Source of the DNA: Lepidodermella squamata
Taxonomy: Eukaryota; Gastrotricha
DNA length: 64,000 nucleotides
NCBI GenBank assembly: GCA_047495785.1
Contig: JBLDXI010000046.1
Location: 372,001-436,000, forward strand
Direction of reading: 5' to 3'
Position 1 is the first letter of the stretch, and every line of letters starts with the position of its first letter. The position numbers were made by a program, and so were the translations under genes. The notes below the pieces were generated by a model. The model searched no databases and was not told the DNA's origin. It was given only the letters and a program-made list of their open reading frames with translations. Positions 33,386-45,600 of the stretch are shown in pieces.

Positions 33386-36300
33386 TTAAACAGCTGTCAT
33401 CTGTTCAATTCGAGTTAATAAATCACTGAAATTAGGTCTGGTCTCAGGGTCATGAGACCAGCACCGTTCGACAACATCTGTGAATCTGAATAATAACATT
33501 TTACATTATGCTCTTCGATTATTACCGGAGCTCACGTTTTTGCCGGGCAGCGGATAGGTCGATTGAGGCGGAGGCCGCTGCAAACTTTGACTATGACGTC
33601 TGAGTTCTCCTTCAGGTCGTTGTAGGGTGACTCTTGGCATCCTAAAACATATAATCACAGAGTGTAGAAAAAAATCAGTGAAATCTGTAGAATGACAAAT
33701 AAATAATAAGAGTGTCGACCCAGTAAGATATTTTATAATACCAAAACCAGAACCAAAAAAGCGCTTTTACCAGAAAATATTTCCCACATGACGACTCCAA
33801 AAGACCAAACATCCGCTGAGGTGGAAAATTCGTTTCGTTCGAACGATTCGGGTGGATGCCACCTGACTGGGATAGGTTTACTAGACCCATCGTAGATGGA
33901 TGAGAAATTTTCATCTTGCGATGCTAGAATCCTGGCCAGTCCAAAGTCGGAGATTTTAAGTATTTCCTCGCTTGAAACAAGGACATTGCGACAGGCAAGG
34001 TCACGATGAACGCAATTCTTCTGAGATAAATACACCATTCCACAACAGATCTGACGGCTGAAATCCATCAGTTTGAAAACATCGACGTCATCGATCGCTT
34101 TGAGATATGATGTTAGAGCTCCATTCTTCATGAACGGGACAATTAAATTCGGCTCACCTCGCGACAGTATCGTCCCAATCAGTTTAAGAACATTTTCATG
34201 GTCAAATTTACTCATTACCGAAATTTCGTGAACTAGAGCTGTTGCTTCACATCGATCTGTTTTGATAGTTTTGATAGCTACTGATAGTTCCGGCTTGTCT
34301 GGTTGTTTCATAGTTCCGTGCCAAACTTTGCTGAAATAGCCCTCACTAATGACCGATCCTTGTTCCAGCCAGGAGTCTTGAAGTTCGAGCGATAGCAGTA
34401 GATTGAGATCGTTATTATCCAAGTCCATTCGCTGCACCATATCTCGAAAGTCTATTGCATCGATGTATTTCGAACATTTTTGCTGGTGAGGCATCCTTGC
34501 AACAGCAGCCTTTCTTCGATGATACAGCCAGACACCCAAAACCGCGAACAAAGTGGCGACACAAAGCGCCACAGCTAACAGAATTATCGCCAAGTCTGAT
34601 ATTCCATCTGAAAATACGAAAAACTTGTTAGAAATTCCATTTGACAATAAGACTGGTTTTAGAGGTAAAAAGACCGATTTGGCGGAAAGAAACCGCATTT
34701 TGATGGCAATTTCTGAATATTCGTATTTGGTGGCGGAAGCCCAGAAATCACTCATTTCTCCCTAAAAAAGCTTTAGATCTGGAAGCTGGGATGATACCTG
34801 AATCAGCCGAAACTTCAAATCTCGTTTGGTTGGAAAGATACGTATCTGTTGAAGTCAATCCAACGGTCGCTTTGCCATCATCTGGAGTGTATACCAATCT
34901 CTTAACGCATGAATCCCATTGTAGAAGCGCTTTAGCCGGCAAACAAGCTCGTTGATCCAGGATCCAATTGGAATACGCCAGTAAATTCACAAATAGTATA
35001 ACGTTCGCCGTAGCCCGCCTCTTGTTTTTCCTTGAGTAAACTCCAATCTTGAGAATTGAAATCGTAAAACCGTTGGCCACTCTCTAGCGACTTTTTACCT
35101 GGATTAATCTGGGCCCTATAAGGGTTGCAGGGTTGAAAGGCTCGAAAAGAACCAGTGCTGCACCTTCAACTAAATTCATTTCTCTGACATCGCTTTCAGA
35201 ATTGGCGACAAAACATAGCAGAGAATGATCTCGCCCTCCAAGAGCTAAATCGCAAGCCTCTGAAGTCATTAGTCGACCTAAAATGTAATAATACGTCTTG
35301 CCACTCCTGAAGCCATACACTAATGCTGTGCCATTCCAATCTACAACTTGGTGGTAGCCACTGATCAATATTTGAACAGCGAATTTTAGCGAATTCACCG
35401 AAGTGTTCTGGGGCCAAAACGCTATGCCTAAATCCTCGTTTTCAACATGTTGCGTGGAAATGAGAGATTGGACACATTGCGCTGTTGACATGACGACAAA
35501 TCGGCTGATTCTTGAAGTTAAACAATCTCTCCCAATTTGGTCTATAAAAGAGTGGGCAATGTCGAATACCCCGAGGTCTTTATCAGTTGTGACTGACGGA
35601 ATGTCTCGGAAATTGTTTTTACTGCCCGTCGCATCGTGGAAATAACGGCATGCGTCTTGAACTTGAACGAGTTCTTCGAAACTCAACGGAGCTGCGTAAA
35701 GCCCGCAGCAAGAAATGTAACCGGTGGTACTTATGGCATCTGTTCCGATTCGTAGGCCTTCAATAGCTTCTCCGAGAGTAAAATCTGAGTCTCCCGTGAT
35801 TTCCATGGCCATACTATCTTCGAGGGACACAGAAAGCTTCGCACCCTGGAAAATCAATGCTATGAACTGCCAAGTGTTGGGAACTATCAGCCCGGCTAAG
35901 ATCAACGGGGAGGATCTGTTGTTGAAGTCTATCATGAGATCGCCTTTCGCTGCTATAATACTGACGTTGCAAGGGCTAAATTGCAGGATTTGCTGCGTTG
36001 TTAGATCTATGAACAAGTAGAAGAACACTGTGATAGAATTTGCTTCGAACATGTTCGGAAAATCGATAAAAATTTGATGCGAGAGTGGAGTGCTTGTTTG
36101 CAGGTCGTAGAAAGGTCCAGTTTCAAAGCTGTGATAAGGAATTCGTTTGCGATTGATCGCCGGCCCGTGAAGTCTGTTCGGCCCGACGTCAGACCACTGA
36201 CGATTTTCAGTCAACGGCCAAAGACCAATGAGTGCGAAGGTCCTCGGCCAAACAACTCCTTAAAATGATATCAAGTATCAACAAATAAATTGTTCCTCAA

Positions 36301-39300
36301 CTGCGTTCACCAGGGTTAATTAATATGATCAGGGTAGAGTCTCCTACCATGAGGGCCGTGCCCTTTTGATGCATAACTTCATTTTTCCTGCCCCAATATG
36401 CATAACTCACGATTTAGACCTGAAAATAACTGAACAGGGTAAATCGACCACGTAGATCACGATTCTGATGTCAGAATGCAGTATAAATGTACGGAAACCC
36501 TGTATTAGATCAAATCGCCCAAAACGGGACATCGATAGACACAATAACTACCGATGAGGCTCCATTGGCAACGAAATAGAAAATGTTGCGCTTTAAATTT
36601 ATAAAGTGGTTTTAACTTAGAGGTCACTAATTATTCATTAGTGTTTGGCCATGCCAAGTTATTAGTGGGTAATAAATTATTCATCCAGATTTTAAGATAG
36701 GACGGATTAATTGCAGCTGAAACACGCATTTTTCGACGTTAATTTCAAACTTCCCCGAAAAGAATATGACTTGACCTAGTTTCCAGGGACTAGTTTCGCA
36801 AATCTACAAGCTCCCACCCCTCACTCAACTCACCTCCGTTAGCCGTTAGCCATCAGCTATGTCTGCCTTCTAATCCTTTTCTATTCTAGTTAGTTGAGGT
36901 GAGAAGGTCGATTACAAATCAAGTTTAAAACCCTAAGGCCTATTGATTCATTTGCTTCAACCTAAAGTTTAGCGTGACGGCCTCTGTACTGCTTCCTTGT
37001 TTAAAGTTACGACGTTAAAACTCTCGATCATCAGCCTCTAGGCTAGAATGGCTAATGCCACGAGCCTCGTAAGCGTGACACCAAAGCTAAATGGCTCTAA
37101 CGTCAGTGGAGTATTTGGCGAAAACCCCGATCATCTTAAAAGGTTACTACTTAGTCGAATGGTTGTCGAAATTTTGATTATTTCCAGCTTTAAATTTTGA
37201 ATCAATGAGAATTTTTGGAATTAGAAGCTGTGATTGCGTGAAAAAAAGTAAAAATAATTCAATTTGAAATTTGTCGGTCCTTTAGTGGTTTTAAGTGCAT
37301 TCTGACATCAGAATCGTGATCTACGTGGTCGATTTATCCTATTCAGTTATTTTCAGGTCAAAGTCGCGAGTTATGCATATTGGGGCAGGAAAAAAGTAAG
37401 TTATGCATTACAAGGGCACGGCCCCAATGGTGCATAATCGTGGCTCACTTCGGCTGATCAACAATGGCTCATTGGCCATGTGTTGCATAAACGTGTGCTT
37501 TTGCGGGGTGATTATGGGGATTCAAATTTGTGAATCTTGAAGCCCTGGTTTATGGGTTTTATGGGTCTAATATTTCTTCGATAATTTATCAACCACTATT
37601 ATATTATGCTCACCCATTGAAACCTTTGAAACGGCGATTCCGCTCATTATGTCTTGCATGCTCGAAACTTGTTCCATCTCCGTGGTATTCGTAAGCTCAA
37701 AATGACGCCGTAACGTAATGAAAAGCTTGGCAATCATTTCGCTGCAATACATTCAAACTTTACTTGAAGCAGTGCAACATGGCAGTATCTCACTTTTCGG
37801 ACTTATCAAACGCCGTAACAACCAGACCATGTAGTGATACATTTTTGGCGATTTCGAAATTAGAAATGATCTGAAAAGCGGAAGATTTAAGCTGGAAGAG
37901 GTTCACCCTAAACTAACCTGTTCTTCAACTGCGCGTTTCAACCTAATTGTCGTGTCGCTCAACGGGTTGGAATATTCTGGGATCCATGTATGATTCGCCA
38001 GCTTTATCAAGCCGATGACTGACCCTGTATCATATTCTAGAATGTAAACTCAAGCAGAGTGGTATATTGACATAGTTGGTTCGGAATTACCTAACTTTGA
38101 GTTGAAACAACTCCTTACATTGTTTTAACCTCCCTGCTATCATCTAATTTATTACAAGGTTCGTTCGGAGTACTGCTGAAAACACAGCACTGAAACCCCC
38201 GAGAACCCTAAACTATTCGAAATAAAATCGCACCAGTAAATACACTGTCTTAGTGGAATCAACGAGTCCACAAAATCGCTATCGGCTGGACCAAAATTTG
38301 TTGAAGGGCGAGATTGGTTAAATGTTCCAGCATTTTAGTGTGTTATTTCTTGAACAGAAAGAAATTCCTGAATTTCCGGGTTCGATTCGCGGTGGCCAAA
38401 AATACCTGGGATTTTTTATTACTTTTCTAGAAATAACTAAAATTTCAAGATGCTGGAAAATCAAACCAATCGCGTCCTTCAACAAATTTTAGTCCAGTCA
38501 ATAAAGATTTTGTGGATTAGCTGGTTCCACTAAGGTGTTATAATAAATCACTAACATTATCAAAATAAGCATCTCGACAATGTTGGGGCGGCCACAAATT
38601 TTTTTTAAATATTCTACCTATAGTTTGCGCATTGGGGTTGGGGCCTGTAAATACCTGACAGTGATCTGAAATTGAGCTTTTATACATTAAACTAACAAGG
38701 TTGGTTGAATCGCAATCTGAAAAGTCTGGTTAAAGATGGGCTGAAACCGGTTGTAACCTAACAACACGCTGAATTGACTTACATATTTGGTTGGCAGATA
38801 AATTCATGTGCCGTACTCGCGTGTCATTTATCAAAGACGATAGTTGTTCGTAGCTGAGAACACTCGAGTGCATCATGAAGTTAGAAATAGCTTCTTGGGA
38901 GGTCACTGTTGCTTTAAGCTTTCTGTCGTCGAACCAAAGTCTCGCCGCGCCAATGTCGAGCCGCTTGGAATCGTCGAGTTGCACAGTTTCGCGGATGCTT
39001 TCCGATATCTTTTCGACGTAGTAATCGGGACCTTTTGCTACATACAGCGTAGTTTTATTCTCTTCGCGGTCGTAAGTAATCGCGATGAAATGCCACTTGT
39101 TAAAATCGATAATTTTAACGTTAAAAATCGTTTTCATTGAGTTTGGCTCAGTGCCAAATCCAAGCCGTAGCAAATCGGGTGGGCTGAAGACTGCCATATA
39201 GCCACCTTTTTTACGGAAAACAAAGTCAAACAACCCGACGCTTGCTGATCGTGAAGCGGAGAAGAAGAAGAAAGAAATAGTAAAATCGCCGAGCAGGTCT

Positions 39301-39581
39301 TGTTCCAGATCATAAGCTTGCAAAATAAATACATTGATGTGTATATGCGCCTTGACGGTATGCGATGCGTTATAGTGTCCATAGGGACCTGTTAGCATAG
39401 CAGAGGGAATGGTGAGAGCTGAGGATTCTACCAGAGGGTATTCAGTCGGGCTTAGGTCTTCAATGCCAGCTTCTGAATCCAATGCGAAGTGGAAGCGCAT
39501 TGTCGAATGCGAAACTGTGTTGCAATGCATTGATATTAATATTAAGCAGTCCAACATCAACTGCTTTATCCTTCTCTCCAT
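33386..39581 (-). CDS. Receptor tyrosine kinase, upstream gene of unit A (LamG-SEA-like-LamG-TM-kinase)
   Basis: Exons 38783-39581, 37918-38024, 37794-37870, 37614-37741, 35099-36258, 34798-35047, 33771-34607, 33536-33641, 33386-33485 add to 1188 codons with no phase conflict. ATG 39581 precedes a hydrophobic leader; ATG 39557 aligns with the B copy start and is the alternative. Order: LamG-like (FHFALDSEAG; FNKWHFIAITYD), SEA-like segment over three exons (SVIGLIKLANHTWIPEYSNP; LRRHFELTNTTEMEQVSS), second LamG-like (NTWQFIALIFQGAKLSVSLE), short stalk, transmembrane helix (IILLAVALCVATLFAVLGVWL), kinase. VAIK lysine, alpha-C Glu, HRDLACRNVL, ISDFG and RWHPPES are intact. The glycine loop is degenerate (SEGYFSKV: first and third Gly replaced by Ser). 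Its stop is 90 bp from the next gene. Ligand unknown. Confidence 0.85.
36346..37431. mobile_element. 1.09-kb element with long inverted termini (unit A only)
   Basis: About 130 bp at the left (ACCATGAGGGCCGTGCCCTT ... CGTAGATCACGATTCTGATG) is inverted at 37300-37431. It sits in the intron between the SEA-like and second LamG exons, which is only 48 bp in unit B (51719-51766). No ORF of note. Confidence 0.75.
38249..38534. mobile_element. Foldback element of about 286 bp (unit A only)
   Basis: Arms of about 100 bp beginning CTTAGTGGAAYCA, then TCCACAAAATC and AAATTTGTTGAAGG, are mutually inverted. It is absent from the matching intron in unit B. Confidence 0.75.
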
Positions 39582-39681
39582 TTTGATGCAAGGATTGCCG
39601 ATACACTTCATTTTCTTCAAAAGTCTATTGCCACTTGATTTAGATTTTCGAAACTATATAGGGTTAAATTTCAAACAAAGC

Positions 39682-39706
39682 ACTGCACTTCTTTTGATAT
39701 CGATAA
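39682..39706. promoter_or_regulatory. Conserved block upstream of kinase operon A
   Basis: On the minus strand this reads TTATCGATATCAAAAGAAGT followed by GCAGT, and it recurs at 53182-53206 upstream of the B operon within otherwise more divergent sequence. It sits 101-125 bp before ATG 39581 and has a palindromic ATCGAT core. Function inferred only from conservation and position. Confidence 0.4.
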
Positions 39707-39875
39707 AAAAAGTTTTAATCCAGCTGTTGGTTTTATTGTAACTATAAAACCGAAAATTATCAATTCCGAAAATGCATGATGAAAACAATGAAATGAGCCC
39801 TTATCACGTAGTTAAAAATTTTAATATATTTCCAGCACTCAACTTTAGAATTTCGCTATCGTGCTGCTACAGTTA

Positions 39876-40439
39876 AGTCTTAAAGTCACGCCGTTTCAAA
39901 TTTTTCGAATAATCCTGAGTTTTATGTCAAACGAAAGCGATTAAGACGATAAATTTAATGCAAAAGAAATATTTCCACCCGGAAATGTAACCAATAAGCC
40001 ACGAGGCTGGTCACATTCGGCCATGAGACGTACCGGGACGCCGGGCAGGGTGCGATCTTCGATCCCTGAGCTCCCAGGGATAGAAAAATTTTGTTTGCTG
40101 TATTTGCGAAAATGACGAGTCATTTCGGCTAATAACCGAGCGAAGCGAGAATATTTTGGAGATTTTCCACTAAAACACGCCCCTGACCATTGAACCATCG
40201 ATTTCAGCTCGAATCGATGGTTCAATCGAATAGATTGGAGCTGTTATTTACTGAGGTAAACAGTTCAGCTCACAACAAAATGTTCATTTTTTTTTATTTT
40301 CTGTTTTATATTGTTACAAGTCCAGAATGAAATTACGCACCGGCTTAGTGGCGTACCGGCTGCAAAGCTTTCGATTTCCGATAAATATCAGTAGCTATCC
40401 AATAAATATCAGCAGTCGAACATGAACCTTTCCAGGTAC
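39876..40439. other. Spacer between the duplicated units
   Basis: No gene. CACCGGCTTAGTGGCG occurs at about 40339 and again at 40442, where the retrotransposon copy begins. Confidence 0.4.
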
Positions 40440-42125
40440 ACTCACCGGCTTAGTGGCGGGATTTTCATCAATCTCATCGTCAACCTTCTGCCAGAATTCG
40501 TGGTCTGCAGCGGCATCTGAGGTTGTTGCGGGTGTCGAAACCACTTTGGCCAACTTTTTCGCGAGCAGATCGGCCTTTGCCTTGCTCCCTGTCAACGCCT
40601 TGCCGTTTCCCGTCTTTAGACTCACTACGCGGCATTTCTCAAGGCTCGAGTGGCTCGAGCTCGAGAACCTCATGGCGAGGGATCCTGGCCTCCAGCCTGG
40701 TGGAGTGCTTCGCCTGCCTGGTCCCCACGACTTTAGCGTCAGCCAGTCGGCGATCAACGATCTCAAGCCTTTCAAGGCCCCTGACGGGCTTGACAGGGTC
40801 ATCAATGTCTTCTACAAGTGGGGTGGCGCCTCTCTCCAGGTCCACCTTCGCTTGCTCTATAACATGAGCCTTGGGAGCCAATACACGCTGCCTGAATGGA
40901 AGGAGGCAGTCGCCGTGGCCGTGCCTAAGTCGGGCAAGCCGCCTGATGCCGTGGCCTCACAGCGACCCATTTCGCTTCTACCAGTGGATGCCAAGATCCT
41001 CGAAGCGATTATCGCCCGTTGGATGAGTCAGGTGCTGGAGGCTCAGCATCTCCTACCTAATAATCAATACACGTTTCGGGAACATCGGTCAGCAGCCGAC
41101 ATCCCTGTTCGTATCGCCCTCCGTGTACACCAGGCTCGGGCGCGGTTCTTGGTATCCTCTTTGCCGGAAAGCTCACCTGGAAGCCTCACATTGATAACGT
41201 CCTGAACCGTTGAGGTCGCAACCTGTCGTGGTTTCACTCGATTGTGCGTCTCGCCCGGGGCTGTCGCTGCGATGGCGCCGTGCTACTTACCTTTCCCTCG
41301 TCCGGTCAATTGCCACTTTCGGCTCCGTTGCGTTTGCCACTGTCGCTAAGACCCAGCTTCGACGTCTCGATGTGTAACGATTGGTGTTACGGCGGCATCC
41401 CGGTCATGACTAATAAGATGAATAACCATAAACCATAGCTGTGATCTAGGACTTTTGATATATGATCATGTGTAAACTAATTAGGCTGTGTAGTGCGCTC
41501 TATCAAACCAGCGTTGTCAGTATTTAAGCTCTCAATTTGCCAGTGACTGGTGTTCAGTTTATTTTCAATGAATAAATCATTAAGGGTAGCAGTTGACCGT
41601 TTCCGTGACACGATGTGCTTCAAAACAATTGTCTCCGTGCTATCCTGCATGTCCGCCTGGACGACCGCGTCCGCGTCTCCACTCTAGAGCTCCGCTGTCG
41701 CTAGCCCAGCCTCCAGTCCTTCCTGACTCGCGCTCGAAGCCGTTATGTCGACAACGCTTGCCTCTGCGGGAGGACGTGGAAAGCGTCCGCACCTCGTTGC
41801 CGCCCCTGAAATCCCCTGTGACTCTGCTGGCTTCTCCGCTGCCATCGGGCCCGCTCCCTGCACTCCTCTAATCCTGTCATGTCTTATTAGCTCTTCTGTT
41901 TTCCGTGTCACATATATGTGGTTTGTTTCACCCCCGCGCCTGTCCGTATCCAGTTCACCAGCTAGTTGCTTCTCGCGTGTGCCTTTTACCTGTAACCGTT
42001 TGTTCGTCTTTCTTTATGTGTTCGCCATATCAGCGTGCGATAATTACTCCCCTGTATGATAAATCCATGCGTGTGCCTCCCCTTCGTGTATTCGGCGCAC
42101 AGTCTCCGACAAGCCTTCTTTGACG
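40440..42125 (+). mobile_element. Non-LTR retrotransposon copy 2: 5'-inverted, internally deleted, interrupted by LTR
   Basis: From about 40635 the plus strand encodes the RT start (DLKPFKAPDGLDRVINVFYK, PEWKEAVAVAVPKSGK, QRPISLLPVDAKILEAIIAR) and matches copy 1. The preceding 40440-40630 reads in the opposite direction (minus: GNGKALTGSKAKADLLAKKL), which looks like the segment just upstream of the RT, inverted. After VHQARA at about 41138 the sequence jumps to the thumb region, losing roughly 450 bp including the catalytic YADD. A TGA and frame changes follow, and a solo LTR splits the rest at 41373. The end near 42125 lacks the A-rich tail. Clearly dead. Confidence 0.75.
41373..41610. mobile_element. 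Solo LTR with 5-bp target duplication
   Basis: A 238-bp insertion in retrotransposon copy 2 starts TGTAACG and ends CGTGACA, so it is bounded by TG...CA with short inverted ends, and CGATG repeats on both sides (41368-41372 and 41611-41615). Removing it restores continuity with copy 1 (GACGTGCTTCAGAATAAC equivalent). It contains a TATTTAAG and an AATAAA. No internal retroviral-like genes are present, as after LTR-LTR recombination. Confidence 0.8.
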
Positions 42126-42614
42126 TTGAAGATTACTGGCAGGTTCTTTCCCGATTAATATGAAACCACTCTTGAGTTGTTTTATCAAAAATTATACTAG
42201 TTTTCATTAGCTGCCCTTTAATATGCTTCGTTTAGGAAAGGAAAGAGCAGAGCAAGCACAAATTGCTGGATGGCGTTACAATGTTTCAAAGAAATAATCA
42301 AAAAGCATATATGAAGCACCAAAAGGGTTAAAACGAAAAATAGAAAGCCATATCAGAAAAATTTAGCTATAGCTTCATCTCAGCGAAACGAAAATTATGA
42401 AGGTTTAAATGATGAAGGAGAGCCTATTATTAACAGTGATTAAAAGCGACGATGGGGCGGAAATTTTCCCAGTAGATGATTAAAGTTAGAACGTTTGCCC
42501 TTCACTTGCTTCTATTAGCCGATCTTGAATAGAAGCCCAGTTTTTCACCCTTTTTCGGACATTAAAAATCTAGAAGCCCGGCTAGTATGATTACGGTATG
42601 ATACTACGGTATGA

Positions 42615-45600
42615 TTAATCGTCTTTGGCTACAAGTTCCAGCCTATGCTTTAAGTCAGAAAAAGTCGGTCTTTCATCGATATTCGAAGCCCAGCATGGCA
42701 CCATCACCATTTCATACCTAGCAAAGTGCAAAGTGACAGTAGCTTTTACGGATATAGCCATAATAAGTGATGGCTTACACATTTTCAGGGCAAATTGAAG
42801 GGCGATTGAGCCGATAACCATCCATGACTCTCATCGCCACGTCAGCGTTTGACAATTCCTTATAAGGAATGTACTGGCAGTCTGGAATAAGAAAATTAGA
42901 CTGGTCAATTCAGGAAGATGCTTTAGGGCCACTCTAAATGAGCCTATTAACTTACAGGTGAAAATTTCCCACATGACCACTCCAAAAGACCACACGTCGC
43001 TTTTCCTGAGGAAAACATGAAGCCGGATGGATTCAGGCGGGTGCCAACGAACAGGAATAATCAGATTTGAAGAGCACCGGTAGTACAGCTCGTTTTCGTC
43101 AATAACCCTCGACATGCCAAAGTCGGAGATCTTCAAAACATCCCCCGATGAGACAAGCACGTTGCGACATGCCAGATCTCGGTGCAGACAATTGCGTTCA
43201 GATAAATAAGCCATGCCGCTGCAAATCTGTTGACAGTACCCGAACAGCTCTTCGACATTCTTAGGAGTGACACTTTTTCGAAGGAACGAATGCAAATCTC
43301 CTCGTTCCATGAAGGGCGTCACTATTCCGACTTCTTCGCCGTAGAAAGCGACCCCATACAGTTCAAGGACGTTCTCGTGAATGAAAGCTCTCATTAACAA
43401 GGCCTCCTTAAAAAATTGGGTCAATTCGCGTTCTGAAGAAGGCATGACAATTTTGAAGCCGACCAACTGCTCATCATTTGTCCCAGAGGTAAGCACAGCT
43501 CGATAGACACATCCGAACTGACCCTGGCCGCATTGTTCCAACAACTTCAAATTGGTAGATTTCACTATCACACTTTCGATTTCTGTAAGCAAATCGCCGG
43601 AGCATTGGTACATAAGTTTGTTTAGGTCTTTCGTTTTCCCAATTTCCTCAGAACTTTTCCCGCCATCTTTTTTTGCTTTTCTGTACTTTCGTATAACGTA
43701 TAAGGAAGCAGCTATAGCTAGAATGGTCAAGGCGATGAGTCCTCCAATAATGCCATAAATATAATCTGAAGAGAAGAACTATTTTGCAAGTGATTAAATA
43801 GTTAACGAATTGTACCTGGAAGATTCTGACTTTCTGCCTTATCTGGTTGTAAGCTGGTAGTTAATAACTCAGGGATATTTCGATCAGTTGTTGCAGTTGT
43901 TGTATTTTGTATGTAGTTGTATGTAGTTGTTGTTGTTTCAGGCTTGATAATGGCGGATCTTTCATTAGAAAAACACGCTTCAGAGTGAAAATCCCATTCA
44001 TGAGGGTAGTCTATACAAGCCATGGCCTTTTTGAGCCATTTCATTCGAGGGAGGAGGCTCATAAACCGGGCCGGCTCGTCAGATAGGCAACTACTGGTTT
44101 GGTAGCTATGCGAGAAAATGCCGATCGGAATCACTGTTTCGCCGGTTTGCTTAACTGCATCCGCAGCACTCTTTACGAAGAGTATGGAACCATCAGCCAT
44201 GTCGCATTTCGGATATTTCGAAGTCGGATTGAAGCAAAAAGTTTCGTTACCGCAGACGGATATGGTACCAGTAACGTAATAGGTGTAGATATTCTTACTC
44301 GTGGAATTGTACGGCGTCCTGCGGTCAAGCATGGCATAAGCTGGTAGATCCCACAATATCATCTGAAAATGATAGAACAGATGATAATAATCAGAGAAAT
44401 ACAGCTCCTGATACAGCTGTAAAAACATTTTCTGTCTCATTCCAAAGTACCGCTAATGGAGTTATTGTAAGAATGTTGAAGTTGTGTCAGTTGTATATGC
44501 TACCCACATGAAACCTCAAGGGCTTACAGTAGGCCTAAAACTACATTTCCAATTTTAGGTAACCGTAATCCGGTACAACTTCGAACAGGTACAACTTTGA
44601 ACGTTTCACGCAAATCAGCTTTTCTCTGAAACCATGGGGATCTACCACTTGGGAATTTTATTGAATATAGATATCGCTGAGATCTAACATTTTGCCAAGT
44701 TTCATCAACAGAGCCCCCACAGTCTCTTCCTTAAAAATTCCACATAATAGAATTTTCTACTTTGAAGTGTTGTCCCGCGATAACCGCAGCAGATATCCGC
44801 GCGCTCTAACTTAGCGAATTCAAGCTTATACTTTTCTGAAGAAGTAGCCAAAAAGGCACGCCCGTCTATAGAGTGGTTTTCGCGTGGCATGCGCTCAAAG
44901 TTGCAAGGGTAGCCGGTATAACTTTGAACACTTGAATGTACAACTTTGAACACGATAGAAATTCATTATTTTGACTTAGAGGAGAATGTTCAAGTTTTAT
45001 CCAGTCATTTTTCGTATTTACTGTCGAGCATAGATAACGTAGTGATCGAAGAGGACACTTCCTATCTCGTCATGGCAACGAATTAATTTTGAATACGGAG
45101 TAAAAAATCCACCACAAGAATGTTTTTTGTGTAACATTATGAATTTTCACGCACTACGTTCTCTATGAAGCAAACCAGTGAGGCGAAAATCGCAAAATTC
45201 GCACAAAATTCTCTGCGCGCGCACAAAGGTGGATTTTTTATATCAGGAAATCTTGGTGTTCAAAGTTGTACTTCGCTGTTCAAAGTTGTACTTTTGGGGT
45301 ATCTCTTGCCAAATCCTTACGCTTGCGAATGTCCAAGAATAAAAAATATCAGGATGTTACAGAAGGCGGCCCCTATCGAACTGCGTTGAAATCCCGACCA
45401 AAATCGCATCTGTTGAATTTACACAGCACATTGAAGTTTGCCTGGACGTAGGTGTTCAAAGTTGTACCGGATTACGGTACATAGGCCTACGTTTTACCCA
45501 TATAGGCCTATGATTTTTCGGCCCGAGCTAGGCCTATGTTCCAATTTAAGCTTACGCTAGGCCTAGGCATCAGTAAATAAGTGAAATATGCATAATTAGA

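Larger units (their letters stand above)
27228..39875. repeat. Segmental duplication unit A
   Basis: This unit and 42136-53350 are homologous along their length, both holding a downstream and an upstream receptor kinase gene in the same order and orientation, with conserved exon borders. The units differ by transposon insertions (A only: 30489-30757, 36346-37431, 38249-38534 and the element at 30017; B only: 44562-45478). Homology fades near 39875 and 53350. Confidence 0.85.

Noticed and set aside
44705-44953. 82-codon minus-strand frame in the transposon
   Set aside because: No transposase signature; the element appears non-autonomous.
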